Assembly (NCBI GenBank): GCA_964645715.1
Contig: CAZYAO010000007.1
Coordinates: forward strand, 1 to 64,000
DNA: 64,000 nt
Direction of reading: 5' to 3'
From: JAUMBM01 sp964645715
Lineage (GTDB): Bacteria > Bacteroidota > Bacteroidia > Chitinophagales > Saprospiraceae
The notes beneath the pieces were generated by a model, which worked only from the letters and a program-made list of their open reading frames with translations, made no database searches and had not been told where the DNA came from. How positions within the stretch are numbered: the stretch's first letter is position 1; the number at the start of each line of letters is the position of its first letter. A program made the position numbers and the translations under genes. Shown piece by piece: positions 43,213-52,231 of the stretch.

Positions 43213-44649
43213 ATGCATGTATACGGCAAGCCTCTTCGCTGGTGGCTTTTTTTGGCGCTGTTCTGCGCAACTGTCAGTGGTTTGTCAACCCTGCTCCTCT
43301 ACCAGTTTTGGCTGCGGCCGCAAGCGGTGGCATTTACCTACCAGGGACCTGACCTGCTCCAAAAGCCTGCCCCGCTGCCCACGGCTCAGGGCGGAACGGC
43401 AGCTGACTGGTTTGCTACCGCCGCTGAGCGCGTGCGGCCGGCGGTCGTTTCTGTCCGCGCCACCTCCGGTGGCTGGCTGGATGAACTGGCCATGCCTTCC
43501 TACAGCCGCTCTGTCTCCTCCGGTTCAGGTGTCCTCATCAGTCCCGACGGACTCTTAGTGACTAACTATCACGTGATTGCCAACCAGCGCAAACTACTTG
43601 TCACGCTCAACGACAAGCGGGAATTCAAGGCCACGCTGCTCGGTGCCGACCCGGCTACCGACCTGGCACTGCTGCGCATACAGAGCGCCCAGCCGCTGCC
43701 TTTTCTTCGGCTGAGCGACTCCGACTCGCTCCGAGTGGGCGAGTGGGTGCTGGCTGTGGGCAATCCTTTTCACCTCGAATCAACCGTCACCGCCGGTATC
43801 GTCAGTGCTAAGGGACGCAGTATTGACGTGCTCGAAGACCAGGACCGGATTGAGAGTTTTATCCAGACAGACGCTGTAGTCAACCCGGGCAACTCGGGAG
43901 GTGCACTCGTCAATATTCGGGGCGAACTGGTAGGCATCAATACGGCTATCCTCACCCGCACCGGCCACTACGAAGGCTACTCTTTTGCCATCCCGGTCAA
44001 TCTCGTGCGCAAAGTGGTGCGCGATTTACGCGATCACGGCCAAGTGCAACGGGGGCTGCTGGGTGTATTTGTAGAACCTGTAACTGCCGGTCTGGCGCAA
44101 CAACTAGGGCTTTCGCAGGTGGGGGGTGTCATCATCACCCGGGTGACCGCCGGCGGCGGTGCCGAAGCGGCCGGTCTGGCCGTTGGCGATGTCATACTCG
44201 AAATCGATAAAAAAGCGGTCACAGAACTCCCGCTTATGCAGGAACTGCTGGCCAGCAAGCGGCCGGGCGCCCGCCTGTCTGTCAAATATCTACGGGACGG
44301 ACGCCTGCGGCAGGCACAGGTGGTTCTCTCTGCCAAAGGGGGCCGCTACCGGACACCGCTGGCTTCCCTCACCCTCAACGAGCCTGGTTTTGAACTGCGC
44401 GACCTCAGCAATGATGAGAAACGCAAACTCGGCACCCGCGGTGCCAAGGTAATCACTGTCTTCCGAAACAGTACCATTGCTAAAATCAATATGGAGCCCG
44501 GCTTCATCATCACGGCTGTCAATGAGGAAGACATCCGCTCTGCCAAAGACCTGGCTGGCAGACTGCCCGATCTCAAAGGAAAAATCATGTTCGAAGGGAT
44601 CTATGAGGGCTACCAGGGCAAATACTATTATGTGTATTACCGCGACTAA
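43213..44649 (+). CDS. HtrA/DegP-type periplasmic serine protease
   Basis: A 478-residue S1C protease with an N-terminal helix (about 11-31) that is either a signal or anchor. Catalytic triad: His120 in LLVTNYHVIAN, Asp150 in ADPATDLALL and Ser228 in NPGNSGGALVN. Two PDZ-like domains follow, the first around 280-370 (RGLLGVFVEPVT, GLAVGDVILEIDKKAV) and a second in the last 80 residues (STIAKINMEPGFIITAVNEE). It degrades or refolds damaged envelope proteins. A TATCTTTA box lies about 35 bp upstream. Followed by the carboxylase gene with 27 bp between. Confidence 0.92.
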   Translation: MHVYGKPLRWWLFLALFCATVSGLSTLLLYQFWLRPQAVAFTYQGPDLLQKPAPLPTAQGGTAADWFATAAERVRPAVVSVRATSGGWLDELAMPSYSRSVSSGSGVLISPDGLLVTNYHVIANQRKLLVTLNDKREFKATLLGADPATDLALLRIQSAQPLPFLRLSDSDSLRVGEWVLAVGNPFHLESTVTAGIVSAKGRSIDVLEDQDRIESFIQTDAVVNPGNSGGALVNIRGELVGINTAILTRTGHYEGYSFAIPVNLVRKVVRDLRDHGQVQRGLLGVFVEPVTAGLAQQLGLSQVGGVIITRVTAGGGAEAAGLAVGDVILEIDKKAVTELPLMQELLASKRPGARLSVKYLRDGRLRQAQVVLSAKGGRYRTPLASLTLNEPGFELRDLSNDEKRKLGTRGAKVITVFRNSTIAKINMEPGFIITAVNEEDIRSAKDLAGRLPDLKGKIMFEGIYEGYQGKYYYVYYRD

Positions 44650-44676
44650 TTTCCTGACCGTTTATACAATTTTGCC

Positions 44677-46311
44677 ATGACCAAAGAAAACCTCGACTAC
44701 AACAAACATGAAGACCACCACAAGCTGCTCATCAGCAAGATGCAGCATAAATTCGACAAAATCGCTCTCGGCGGTGGTCCCAAAAAAATCGCCAAAGAGT
44801 ACGAACAGGGCAAAATGACCGCCCGCGAGCGCGTGAGTTTCCTGCTCGATCAAGACAGGCCGGTTCTGGAGGTGGGAGCCTTCGCCGGCGACGATATGTA
44901 TGCCGATCACGGCGGCTGCCCCGCCGGAGGGGTCATCGTGGTTATCGGCTATATCCGTGGCCGACAGTGTGTGGTCGTCGCCAATGATGCGACGGTTAAG
45001 GCAGGCGCCTGGTTTCCCATCACTGGCAAAAAAAACCTGCGCGCACAGGAGATAGCCATGGAAAACCGCCTGCCGATCATCTACCTCGTCGACAGCGCTG
45101 GTGTGTACCTGCCTATGCAGGATGAGATTTTTGCCGACAAGGAGCATTTCGGGCGCATCTTCCGCAACAACGCCCGTATGTCGAGCATGGGCATCCCGCA
45201 AATCGCGGCCATCATGGGCAGCTGTGTTGCTGGTGGCGCCTACCTGCCCATCATGTCGGACGAGGCGCTGATTGTCGAAGGTACGGGCTCTATCTTTCTG
45301 GCGGGTCCCTACCTGGTCAAGGCAGCCATCGGCGAAGAGGTAGATAAAGAGACACTAGGCGGTGCACACAGCCAGAGCAATATCGCGGGTATCACCGATT
45401 ATGTCATGCCCGATGACGAAACCTGCCTCAATACAATCAAAGATCTGGTCGACAAGCTGGGGCATTTTCCCGCTGCCGGCTTCGACCGTATTGCACCCGA
45501 ATTACCCGCCGGCGAGGCCGGTGATCTGCTACGCCTACTGCCGGACAATCCGGCTAAACCTTATGCGACAGAACAGCTGCTGCAGCGCATTGTCGACGGG
45601 GGTAAACTTACCTATTACAAAAAGGGGTACGGGCAGACCATCCTCTGTGCCTACGCACGTATCGATGGCTGGGCTGTCGGTATTGTCGCCAACAACCGCG
45701 AAGTGGTGCGCTCGGCCAAAGGCGAAATGCAGTTTGGCGGGGTTATCTACAGCGATTCAGCCGACAAGGCGGCGCGTTTCATTCTCAATTGCAACCAGAA
45801 AAAAATCCCGCTGATCTTCCTGCACGATGTCACAGGCTTTATGGTGGGTTCGCGCTCCGAACAGGGCGGCATCATCAAAGACGGCGCCAAAATGGTCAAT
45901 GCCGTTGCCAACTCTACCGTCCCCAAGTTTACAGTCGTGGTAGGTAATTCCTATGGCGCCGGCAACTACGCCATGTGTGGCAAGGCCTATGATCCGCGAC
46001 TCATCGTCGCCTGGCCCTCGGCGCGTATAGCCGTGATGGGCGGCAGCCAGGCTGCCAAAACGCTGCTGCAGATTCAGGTGTCAACGCTCAAAGCCAAGGG
46101 ACAGTCGCTGTCTCCCGAAGAGGAAGCCGCCATGTTGAAGGAAATCGAAGATCGCTATGATCAGCAGACAAGCCCCTATTATGCTGCTGCCCGACTGTGG
46201 GTAGATGCCATCATCGATCCACGCGACACGCGCCGCTGGATCAGCGAGGGTATTGCTGCCGCCAACAACGCACCGGTAGAGCGTTTTAATCCGGGGGTTA
46301 TTCAGACCTAA
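44677..46311 (+). CDS. Acyl-CoA carboxylase carboxyltransferase (beta) subunit
   Basis: The 544-residue biotin-dependent carboxyltransferase moves CO2 from carboxybiotin to an acyl-CoA. The N-terminal half has GGGPKKIAKEYEQGKMTARERV and the crotonase-fold segments SAGVYLPMQDEIF and MGSCVAGGAYLPIMSD; the C-terminal half has FLHDVTGFMVGSRSEQGGI, GNSYGAGNYAMCGKAYDPR and AVMGGSQAAKTLL. The pattern fits methylcrotonyl-CoA or geranyl-CoA carboxylase beta rather than propionyl-CoA carboxylase. The biotin-bearing alpha subunit is not nearby. The terminator at 46314 follows. Confidence 0.9.
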   Translation: MTKENLDYNKHEDHHKLLISKMQHKFDKIALGGGPKKIAKEYEQGKMTARERVSFLLDQDRPVLEVGAFAGDDMYADHGGCPAGGVIVVIGYIRGRQCVVVANDATVKAGAWFPITGKKNLRAQEIAMENRLPIIYLVDSAGVYLPMQDEIFADKEHFGRIFRNNARMSSMGIPQIAAIMGSCVAGGAYLPIMSDEALIVEGTGSIFLAGPYLVKAAIGEEVDKETLGGAHSQSNIAGITDYVMPDDETCLNTIKDLVDKLGHFPAAGFDRIAPELPAGEAGDLLRLLPDNPAKPYATEQLLQRIVDGGKLTYYKKGYGQTILCAYARIDGWAVGIVANNREVVRSAKGEMQFGGVIYSDSADKAARFILNCNQKKIPLIFLHDVTGFMVGSRSEQGGIIKDGAKMVNAVANSTVPKFTVVVGNSYGAGNYAMCGKAYDPRLIVAWPSARIAVMGGSQAAKTLLQIQVSTLKAKGQSLSPEEEAAMLKEIEDRYDQQTSPYYAAARLWVDAIIDPRDTRRWISEGIAAANNAPVERFNPGVIQT

Positions 46312-46313
46312 TA

Positions 46314-46345
46314 GTTTTTTGGGCGGCTGATGCCGCCCAAAAAAC
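46314..46345. terminator. Bidirectional terminator between the carboxylase and ubiD genes
   Basis: GTTTTTTGGGCGGC (46314-46327), loop TGAT, GCCGCCCAAAAAAC (46332-46345). It sits between the stops of the convergent carboxylase and UbiD genes. Confidence 0.85.
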
Positions 46346-46360
46346 CATTGGCAGGCCTCT

Positions 46361-48187
46361 TTACAGCCCCAGCTTCCGCAGTGCCGCATCCTTTTGCACC
46401 AATGCATCGACCCGCCGGCTCACAGCAGGATCGACCTCCAGCCCTGGCGCATGCCACGGTTTGCTGCGCGCGTCTATAACCATAGGGCCCTCACAGCCCC
46501 AGTGCTTGTGTTCGTACCGATACCCCCCGCCATGCACATCGTGACTGGGATTGGAGCGCGTAAAGGTCACCCACAGAAAATTGTTAAGCGTCGCCGCCGT
46601 AAAATCGCTGTCATCACACAGCACCACCCAAGGAATCCCGGGCAGTGCCTGCTCACCCAATTGTGCCGCCAAGCTTTCAGCAGCAGTGTAAGCAGCTTCC
46701 CCAAAAGAGGGCCCCTTGACTGCCATAATCCCCGGCATCACCATAACCGGCCGCTCGAAGCCCGCCGGCAGCCGCAGGCCGGCCGGCAGCTCACGGCTGA
46801 GTTCGCGCCGCTTCTCCCCGCGGGCGGCAATGATCAGCTTAGAACCCGCGTTCCAGCCCGAACCGGAATAATCGAGCGTATCGATGGTCGTTTTGGTCTG
46901 AAAGTGCAGGTCACGGTTCAGATCTACCCGCTCCAGCAGATGCCTGAGGAAAGCAGGTATGTCGCGCGCCTGTAGCTGCGGGTTGTCATCGCCATCGACA
47001 ATCAGCAGATACTTGGCCAGCGATGTCTGCCCGGACCCGATGATACGGTTGGCCTGGGTGAGAATCTCCTCCGGCACCCGCTCCCTGAACGGCATATAGC
47101 GCTCAGAACCGATAGCCAGCAGCAGCGGATGTACGCCGGCAGCATCGACTGCATGAATCTCCCGAATCCCCGGAAATTCTCCGGGTGTCAGTTTCTTGAC
47201 CAGCAGGTGGATGAGGTGTCCAAAACTCGAGTCCTCCTGCGGCGGTCGACCGACGACACTAAAGTGCCACAGCGGGTCGCGCCGGTGATAGACCGCCTCC
47301 ACGTCCATGACCGGAAAATCATGGGTAAGGCTGTAATAGCCGAGGTGGTCGCCAAAAGGCCCTTCCGGCTTTTTTTCTCCTTTGCGCACAGTACCCACGA
47401 TGGCAAAGTCAGCATCGGCACTCAGCAGCTGCCCTTGCGACCATGCATAGCCAAAGCGGCGACCGCCAAGCAGGCCCGCAAAGGTCATCTCACTCAGTCC
47501 TTCCGGCAGTGGCATGATGGCCGAAAATGCGTGACTGGGTGGCCCTCCGATGTAGATAGCGCAGCGGAAGGGCTCCTCGCTGGCATTGTAGGCCGTATGA
47601 TGCACCCCTATGCCCCGGTGCAACTGGTAGTGCAGCCCCACCTCCTTGTTCAGCGCGTAGTCATTGCCCGTCAGCTGGATGCGGTACATGCCTATGTTGC
47701 TGTGCATGGGATTGCGGCTGCCGGGCGGCAGCGTCAGCACCTGTGGCAGCGTGACAAAAGCCCCTCCGTCCATAGGCCACGATTTCACCAGCGGCAGCTG
47801 ATCGATGGTTGTGCGGCCATACAGGATGGGCGCGCGCCAGCGCCGCCGCGGCAACGCCGTCAGCGCCGTCAGGGGCGCCCCCAGGTAGCGCAGTGGGTCT
47901 TTGAAAAAATTGGCGGGATCGGCTTTCAGCTCGATCACCCGCTGCACCTTGTCCATCGTATGGCGGAAAAGCCATTCGGTGCGCTCATAGGTACCATATA
48001 TATTAGAGATCGCCTGAAAGGGGCTGCCTTTTACCCGCTCAAACCAAAGGGCGGGCCCCTGCGCGTCGAAGACACGCCGGTGAATCTCTGCCATCTCCAG
48101 ATTGGGATCCACCTCAGTGGAAATCCTGATCAGCTTGCCCGCCCGCTCGAGGTCGAGCGCGGCGGCGCGCAGACTCGCGTATGCCAT
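46361..48187 (-). CDS. UbiD-family decarboxylase
   Basis: A 608-residue prenylated-FMN-dependent decarboxylase. The N-terminus MAYASLRAAALDLERAGKLIRI, NIGMYRIQLTGNDYALNKE (FMN/Mn-binding region) and PLPEGLSEMTFAGLL and ERVPEEI segments fit the UbiD group found in menaquinone (futalosine) or ubiquinone-like pathways; which substrate it uses is not fixed. UbiX (flavin prenyltransferase) is not in view. The start at 48187 is set by MAYASLRAAAL; the frame extends upstream through a terminator, which makes longer forms unlikely. It may serve menaquinone synthesis for the respiratory chain. Confidence 0.85.
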   Translation of the reverse strand: MAYASLRAAALDLERAGKLIRISTEVDPNLEMAEIHRRVFDAQGPALWFERVKGSPFQAISNIYGTYERTEWLFRHTMDKVQRVIELKADPANFFKDPLRYLGAPLTALTALPRRRWRAPILYGRTTIDQLPLVKSWPMDGGAFVTLPQVLTLPPGSRNPMHSNIGMYRIQLTGNDYALNKEVGLHYQLHRGIGVHHTAYNASEEPFRCAIYIGGPPSHAFSAIMPLPEGLSEMTFAGLLGGRRFGYAWSQGQLLSADADFAIVGTVRKGEKKPEGPFGDHLGYYSLTHDFPVMDVEAVYHRRDPLWHFSVVGRPPQEDSSFGHLIHLLVKKLTPGEFPGIREIHAVDAAGVHPLLLAIGSERYMPFRERVPEEILTQANRIIGSGQTSLAKYLLIVDGDDNPQLQARDIPAFLRHLLERVDLNRDLHFQTKTTIDTLDYSGSGWNAGSKLIIAARGEKRRELSRELPAGLRLPAGFERPVMVMPGIMAVKGPSFGEAAYTAAESLAAQLGEQALPGIPWVVLCDDSDFTAATLNNFLWVTFTRSNPSHDVHGGGYRYEHKHWGCEGPMVIDARSKPWHAPGLEVDPAVSRRVDALVQKDAALRKLGL

Positions 48188-48210
48188 AAGGTTATTTTTT
48201 AAAAAAATGA

Positions 48211-48235
48211 GCTCCCCGCCTGTGGCGGCGGGAGC
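48211..48235 (-). terminator. Intrinsic terminator after the amidase gene
   Basis: An imperfect stem GCTCCCCGCC/GGCGGCGGGAGC around TGT (48211-48235); on the minus strand it is followed by a T-run (plus-strand A7 at 48201-48207). It ends the NlpC-aguA-aguB transcript 16 bp past the aguB stop and lies just upstream of the ubiD start. Confidence 0.75.
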
Positions 48236-48250
48236 CAAAAGCAATCACGC

Positions 48251-49138
48251 TCAACGGTCGAGGTAGCGCTGCAGCAAGCCGCTGTAAGCGTCGATGCGGC
48301 GATCTCTGAAAAAAGGCCAGATGCGGCGTACAGCCTCCGTGCGGCCGCGGTCGATGTCCACCACCGCATGCGTCGGCCTGTCGGCCGGCGCCTGGTAAAG
48401 CAGTTCGCCCTGCGGGCCCGCCACAAAACTCTGTCCCCAAAACTCGATTCCTCCCGTCACCTCCGACCAGTCAGCTTCATAGCCAGTGCGGTTGACCACC
48501 ACCACCGGCAGGCCGTTGGCCACAGCATGGGCGCGCTGTATCGTCTGCCAGGCCGTAAACTGCCGCTCTTTCTCTCCTGCCTCGTCACTGCTCTCCCAAC
48601 CAATGGCTGTGGGGTAAATGAGGATTTCGGCGCCCGCCAGCGCCATCAGGCGCGCGGCCTCCGGGTACCACTGATCCCAGCATACCAATACCCCCAGCCG
48701 GCCAACAGAAGTGTTGACAGGTTCGAAACCCAGATCGCCGGGGGTGAAATAAAATTTTTCGTAATAGGCAGGATCGTCGGGGATGTGCATCTTGCGATAC
48801 TTGCCGGCAATGCTGCCGTCTTTGTCGAGCACCACCGCCGTATTGTGGTAGAGCCCGGGCGCGCGTCGCTCAAAAAGCGACGTGACCAGTACAATGCCGA
48901 GCTCCCGCGCCAGCGCCCCAAAGTAGTCTGTCGAGGGCCCCGGGATGGGCTCGGCCATGTCGAACATTGCCGTATCCTCCGCCTGACAAAAGTAAATACC
49001 GGTATGCAACTCCTGCAAAACCACCAGCGCGGCACCTTCCGCTGCACAAGCACGGATACCCGCCTCCGAGGCCGCAAGATTTTGCGCCCGATCCCGATTG
49101 TTGGCTTGCTGCACAAGCCCTACGCGTAGCGTTTGCAT
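48251..49138 (-). CDS. aguB: N-carbamoylputrescine amidase
   Basis: The 295-residue nitrilase-superfamily amidohydrolase cleaves N-carbamoylputrescine to putrescine, CO2 and ammonia. Its Glu-Lys-Cys triad is visible: Glu43 in VVLQELHTG, Lys116 in GKYRKMHIPD, and Cys153 in LVCWDQWYPEAARL. The DDPAYYEKFYFTPGD segment is typical of the AguB subgroup. It follows agmatine deiminase with 6 bp between, so the two steps from agmatine to putrescine are co-expressed. Confidence 0.93.
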   Translation of the reverse strand: MQTLRVGLVQQANNRDRAQNLAASEAGIRACAAEGAALVVLQELHTGIYFCQAEDTAMFDMAEPIPGPSTDYFGALARELGIVLVTSLFERRAPGLYHNTAVVLDKDGSIAGKYRKMHIPDDPAYYEKFYFTPGDLGFEPVNTSVGRLGVLVCWDQWYPEAARLMALAGAEILIYPTAIGWESSDEAGEKERQFTAWQTIQRAHAVANGLPVVVVNRTGYEADWSEVTGGIEFWGQSFVAGPQGELLYQAPADRPTHAVVDIDRGRTEAVRRIWPFFRDRRIDAYSGLLQRYLDR

Positions 49139-49144
49139 ATTTTT

Positions 49145-50188
49145 TCAACTGGCTTTTTGGACAAAAGAGGTATCAACGACACCCAAGGGGTACTGCATAC
49201 TGATACAATGGAGACTGCCATGTTGTTCAATCAGGGCCCTGCAGTTGATGGCGACGATCTCCCTGCCAGGGAAGCAGCCGGCAAGCACCTGCAGCGCCTC
49301 GGCATCCTGCGGAAGCCCGTATACGGGCACCAATACTGCCCCATTGATGATGAGAAAATTGGCATACGTAGCCGGCAGCCGATGGCCGTCGTCGGCATAA
49401 ATGGCCGCCGGCCAGGGCAGCGGCACGAGGCGGTAACGCTCGCCATTGGCCTGGCGGAATGCCTGCAGCTCCTGCTCCATCGCCCGCAGGGCCGGAAAAT
49501 GCTCGTCCGCAGCGTCGTCGCAGCGCACATACGCGATGGTTTTCTCATCGCAAAAACGAGCCAGTGTGTCGATATGGCTGTCCGTATCATCGCCCGCCAG
49601 GTAGCCGTTTTTGAGCCACAGGAAGCGATCGACGCCGAGGTGATACTTTAGTTGTCCCTCAAGGGCTGTACGCGACAGGTGAGGATTGCGGTTGAGCGAC
49701 AGCAGGCACTCGGCCGTAACCATGAGCGTGCCGGCACCGTCACTTTCAATACCGCCGCCCTCCAGCACCAGCCCCGGCCGCTCGAGCCGGAGCGGGCCGA
49801 AGACACCGCGGGCATGAAGACGACCCGTAATCAGGTTGTCCCGGAAAGCGGGAAACTTGAGTCCCCAGCCGTTAAACATAAAATCGAGCACCAGCGGTTT
49901 TCCGTCCTCCAGCACGGTGATTCCCCCGTGGTCGCGCGCCCAAGTGTCGTTGGAAGGTATCTCGGCCAGCAACAGGCGATCCTGCCGCGCTGCCTGTAGC
50001 AGCGGCCGCACCCGCTCGATGCTGTCGCACACTACCAGCACGTGCTGGAAGCGGCTGACCGCCACCACACAGTCGACAAAACAGGGCGTCACCTCATCAA
50101 GCAGATCCGCCCAGTCGCTGTCGGCATGTGGAAAAGTAAACTGCACAGCGCTTTGCGGCGCCCATTCGGCAGGCAGATATCGTTTCAT
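49145..50188 (-). CDS. aguA: Agmatine deiminase
   Basis: A 347-residue member of the peptidyl-arginine-deiminase-like (guanidine-modifying) family that converts agmatine to N-carbamoylputrescine. Visible: PAEWAPQSAVQFTFPH, DTWARDHGGI, GGGIESDGAGTLMVT, the SHIDTLARFCDEKT histidine region and a terminal GSLHCISMQYP with the nucleophile Cys. The first gene of the polyamine pair, preceded by the NlpC/P60 gene with 10 bp between. Arginine decarboxylase, source of agmatine, is not in the window. Confidence 0.93.
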   Translation of the reverse strand: MKRYLPAEWAPQSAVQFTFPHADSDWADLLDEVTPCFVDCVVAVSRFQHVLVVCDSIERVRPLLQAARQDRLLLAEIPSNDTWARDHGGITVLEDGKPLVLDFMFNGWGLKFPAFRDNLITGRLHARGVFGPLRLERPGLVLEGGGIESDGAGTLMVTAECLLSLNRNPHLSRTALEGQLKYHLGVDRFLWLKNGYLAGDDTDSHIDTLARFCDEKTIAYVRCDDAADEHFPALRAMEQELQAFRQANGERYRLVPLPWPAAIYADDGHRLPATYANFLIINGAVLVPVYGLPQDAEALQVLAGCFPGREIVAINCRALIEQHGSLHCISMQYPLGVVDTSFVQKAS

Positions 50189-50198
50189 GCGCTTGTCA

Positions 50199-50996
50199 TC
50201 ATTTTGTGGCCACCGGTGGCGAAAGTCGCCTGATCAGCCGCAACCGGTGCGTATAACGCCGAAGCCGGCGATTGTAAATACCAAAGTGGTCTATCCAGTC
50301 AATACACACCTTGTCAAATACGTGTATGATTTCTCCTTCTCCCAGCAGTATGCCGGCATGCGCAATTTTTCCCTGCGCATTTTCAAAAAATGCCAGGTCA
50401 CCCGCCTGCGCTTCCTGTACAAAGTCGATAGTCTCCCCATACAGTAACTGCCGCTCCGCCGTCCGCGGCAGGAAAATGCCTCCCACCCGGCAGCAGAGCT
50501 GCACAAAACCAGTACTGTCGAGCCCCAGCGGTGTGCGCCCACCCCACAAAAAAGGCACATTGATCAACTGCCGGGCTGCCCGCAGCACAACCGGCAGCGG
50601 CTGCCTGATGTCTTCAGGGAAGACGGCCTGCCCGCTGAAAGTATAGCGTTGCTGCCCCAGGTACAACTGCATACCATCGAAACCCGGCAGGCTGGCGCCC
50701 AGCGTAAGGGGTATGGCCTGGTGCTCACCCATCATGCTGTGAAAAAGGTCGAGCACCAGTGCGCGCTGCGGCTGCAGCCTGCGCAACTCCTCCGGGCTGA
50801 TGGCCTGCAGCTGCAATAGCGGCACCCAGCCGATGTTGTGATCGTCGAGGCTTCGAACCTTAACCCATCGATTGTTCTTGACCGACAGAATTTCTACCAG
50901 CTCACCGAAAAGCAACTGCGAACACATCTCCCCCCGATGCGTAGCAGCACGGCGCACCGGGACAGCGGTGAGGGTACAAATGGCAAAAGAATTCAT
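50199..50996 (-). CDS. NlpC/P60-like protein with SH3 domain and Ser in place of catalytic Cys
   Basis: A 265-residue protein with SH3-like domain(s) (about 10-70, including GELVEILSVKNNRWVKVRS) and a C-terminal NlpC/P60 (C40 peptidase) domain starting near FLWGGRTPLGLDSTGF. The canonical motif is D-C-S-G-F; here Ser161 (codon 50514-50516) replaces the Cys and the following Ser is Thr, although the catalytic His213 (IAHAGILLG) and His225 (EIIHVF) are kept. It may be inactive, use Ser, or have adopted a binding role. No signal peptide was seen. Overlaps in context with aguA-aguB. Confidence 0.85.
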   Translation of the reverse strand: MNSFAICTLTAVPVRRAATHRGEMCSQLLFGELVEILSVKNNRWVKVRSLDDHNIGWVPLLQLQAISPEELRRLQPQRALVLDLFHSMMGEHQAIPLTLGASLPGFDGMQLYLGQQRYTFSGQAVFPEDIRQPLPVVLRAARQLINVPFLWGGRTPLGLDSTGFVQLCCRVGGIFLPRTAERQLLYGETIDFVQEAQAGDLAFFENAQGKIAHAGILLGEGEIIHVFDKVCIDWIDHFGIYNRRLRRYTHRLRLIRRLSPPVATK

Positions 50997-51131
50997 GCTG
51001 CTGTTGTGTTCTGACCCTCAAAAATATAATAATCTGCTCATATTAACCGTTCCCCAAGGTGAATTCTTCATCAAATGCGTTTGTCGGGGGTTGTCGGGCA
51101 GTGATCAGCACAATAAATGCCGCGAATATTG

Positions 51132-51139
51132 TACCTTTG
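51132..51139 (+). promoter_or_regulatory. Promoter element of the PorP/SprF gene
   Basis: TACCTTTG at 51132-51139 fits TAnnTTTG, 25 bp before the ATG at 51164. It supports that start over ATGs further upstream. Confidence 0.5.
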
Positions 51140-51163
51140 ACACCGTATCGAACCTCGACAAGC

Positions 51164-52222
51164 ATGAAAAGAATGGTATTCCTGGGGGTGGCCCTGTCTT
51201 TGTTGTCCATCCTCCGCGCACAGGACCAGCACTTTACGCAGTTTTTTGCGTCACCCCTAACCCTCAATCCCGCTATGACGGGTATGTATGAGGGCAAATA
51301 TCGGGTATCGACCATCTACCGGCAACAGTGGGCACAGGTGCTCAGCGCACCCTACCAGACGATGTCGGCAGCTGCCGATTTCCGCTATGCTGTCAATCCC
51401 TACAACCGGCAAAACCGGGATCAGTTCGGTATTGGTATGGTTTTTTACAACGACAAGGTGCGGGAAATCAACTTCTCTACCAACCAAGTGATTGTCTCGG
51501 GTGCCTTCCACAAGTCTCTGGGCCGTGAAGGACAGCGCTACCTGAGTCTGGGCGTGCAGGCGGGTATCGCCCAGCGCAACATCAACTACAGCCAGCTGAG
51601 CTTCGATGACCAGTTCAACGGCTCCAATGGCTATACCGACCCCAGTGCTGAGCCACTGCCCGAAAATAATTTTGCTTTTGGCGATTACAATATTGGCCTC
51701 AACTACTCGGCACTCCCGGAGGACAGAACCGGTGTGTATGCGGGCATCGCTATGAACCACATCCTCGAACCCGAAATGAGCTTCTTCTACCGCGATAGTC
51801 AACAGGATGAAGATGATCAGCGACTGAGCAGCCGCCTGTTTCGCAAATATACTGCCTACGTAAACCTGCGGGTACCCATGGGCGATTTTGTACAGTTTCA
51901 GCCAAGGGCACTGGTCTATCTGCAGGGGCCGCACAGCGCACTGAATACAGGTTTCAACTTCCGCTTTCTGGCTAGTGAAACGTCTGGTACCGCCATTCAC
52001 ATTGGCAGCTGGCTAAGAGGGGTGAAGGATTTTGATGCTTACGGGCTCGATGCCCTGGTCGGCATGGTCGGCATTGAATACCAACGGGTCATGATCGGAC
52101 TTAGCTATGATGCCAACTTTCGCGACCTCACCAGTACGCGCACCGGACAGGGGACTTTTGAAATTAGCATTGCTTACCTCGGTGAGTATCTCGACGATTC
52201 GGTCGTCTGCCCCAAATTCTAG
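51164..52222 (+). CDS. PorP/SprF family type IX secretion-associated membrane protein
   Basis: The 352-residue protein matches the PorP/SprF family of outer-membrane beta-barrel proteins linked to the type IX secretion and gliding machinery. A signal peptide (about 1-18, ending ILRAQ) leads directly into QHFTQFFASPLTLNPAMTG, the family's opening signature; later GSNGYTDPSAEPLPEN and RGVKDFDAYGLDALVG fit too. In many genomes such genes are next to a large secreted adhesin or PorE/PorL set; here the neighbours are unrelated. Followed by the YigZ gene, 9 bp away. Confidence 0.85.
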   Translation: MKRMVFLGVALSLLSILRAQDQHFTQFFASPLTLNPAMTGMYEGKYRVSTIYRQQWAQVLSAPYQTMSAAADFRYAVNPYNRQNRDQFGIGMVFYNDKVREINFSTNQVIVSGAFHKSLGREGQRYLSLGVQAGIAQRNINYSQLSFDDQFNGSNGYTDPSAEPLPENNFAFGDYNIGLNYSALPEDRTGVYAGIAMNHILEPEMSFFYRDSQQDEDDQRLSSRLFRKYTAYVNLRVPMGDFVQFQPRALVYLQGPHSALNTGFNFRFLASETSGTAIHIGSWLRGVKDFDAYGLDALVGMVGIEYQRVMIGLSYDANFRDLTSTRTGQGTFEISIAYLGEYLDDSVVCPKF

Positions 52223-52231
52223 CGCTCAACG

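Noticed and set aside
47129..48202. 357-residue plus-strand frame opposite ubiD
   Set aside because: Antisense to clear UbiD motifs; high Arg/His/Gln composition typical of shadow frames.
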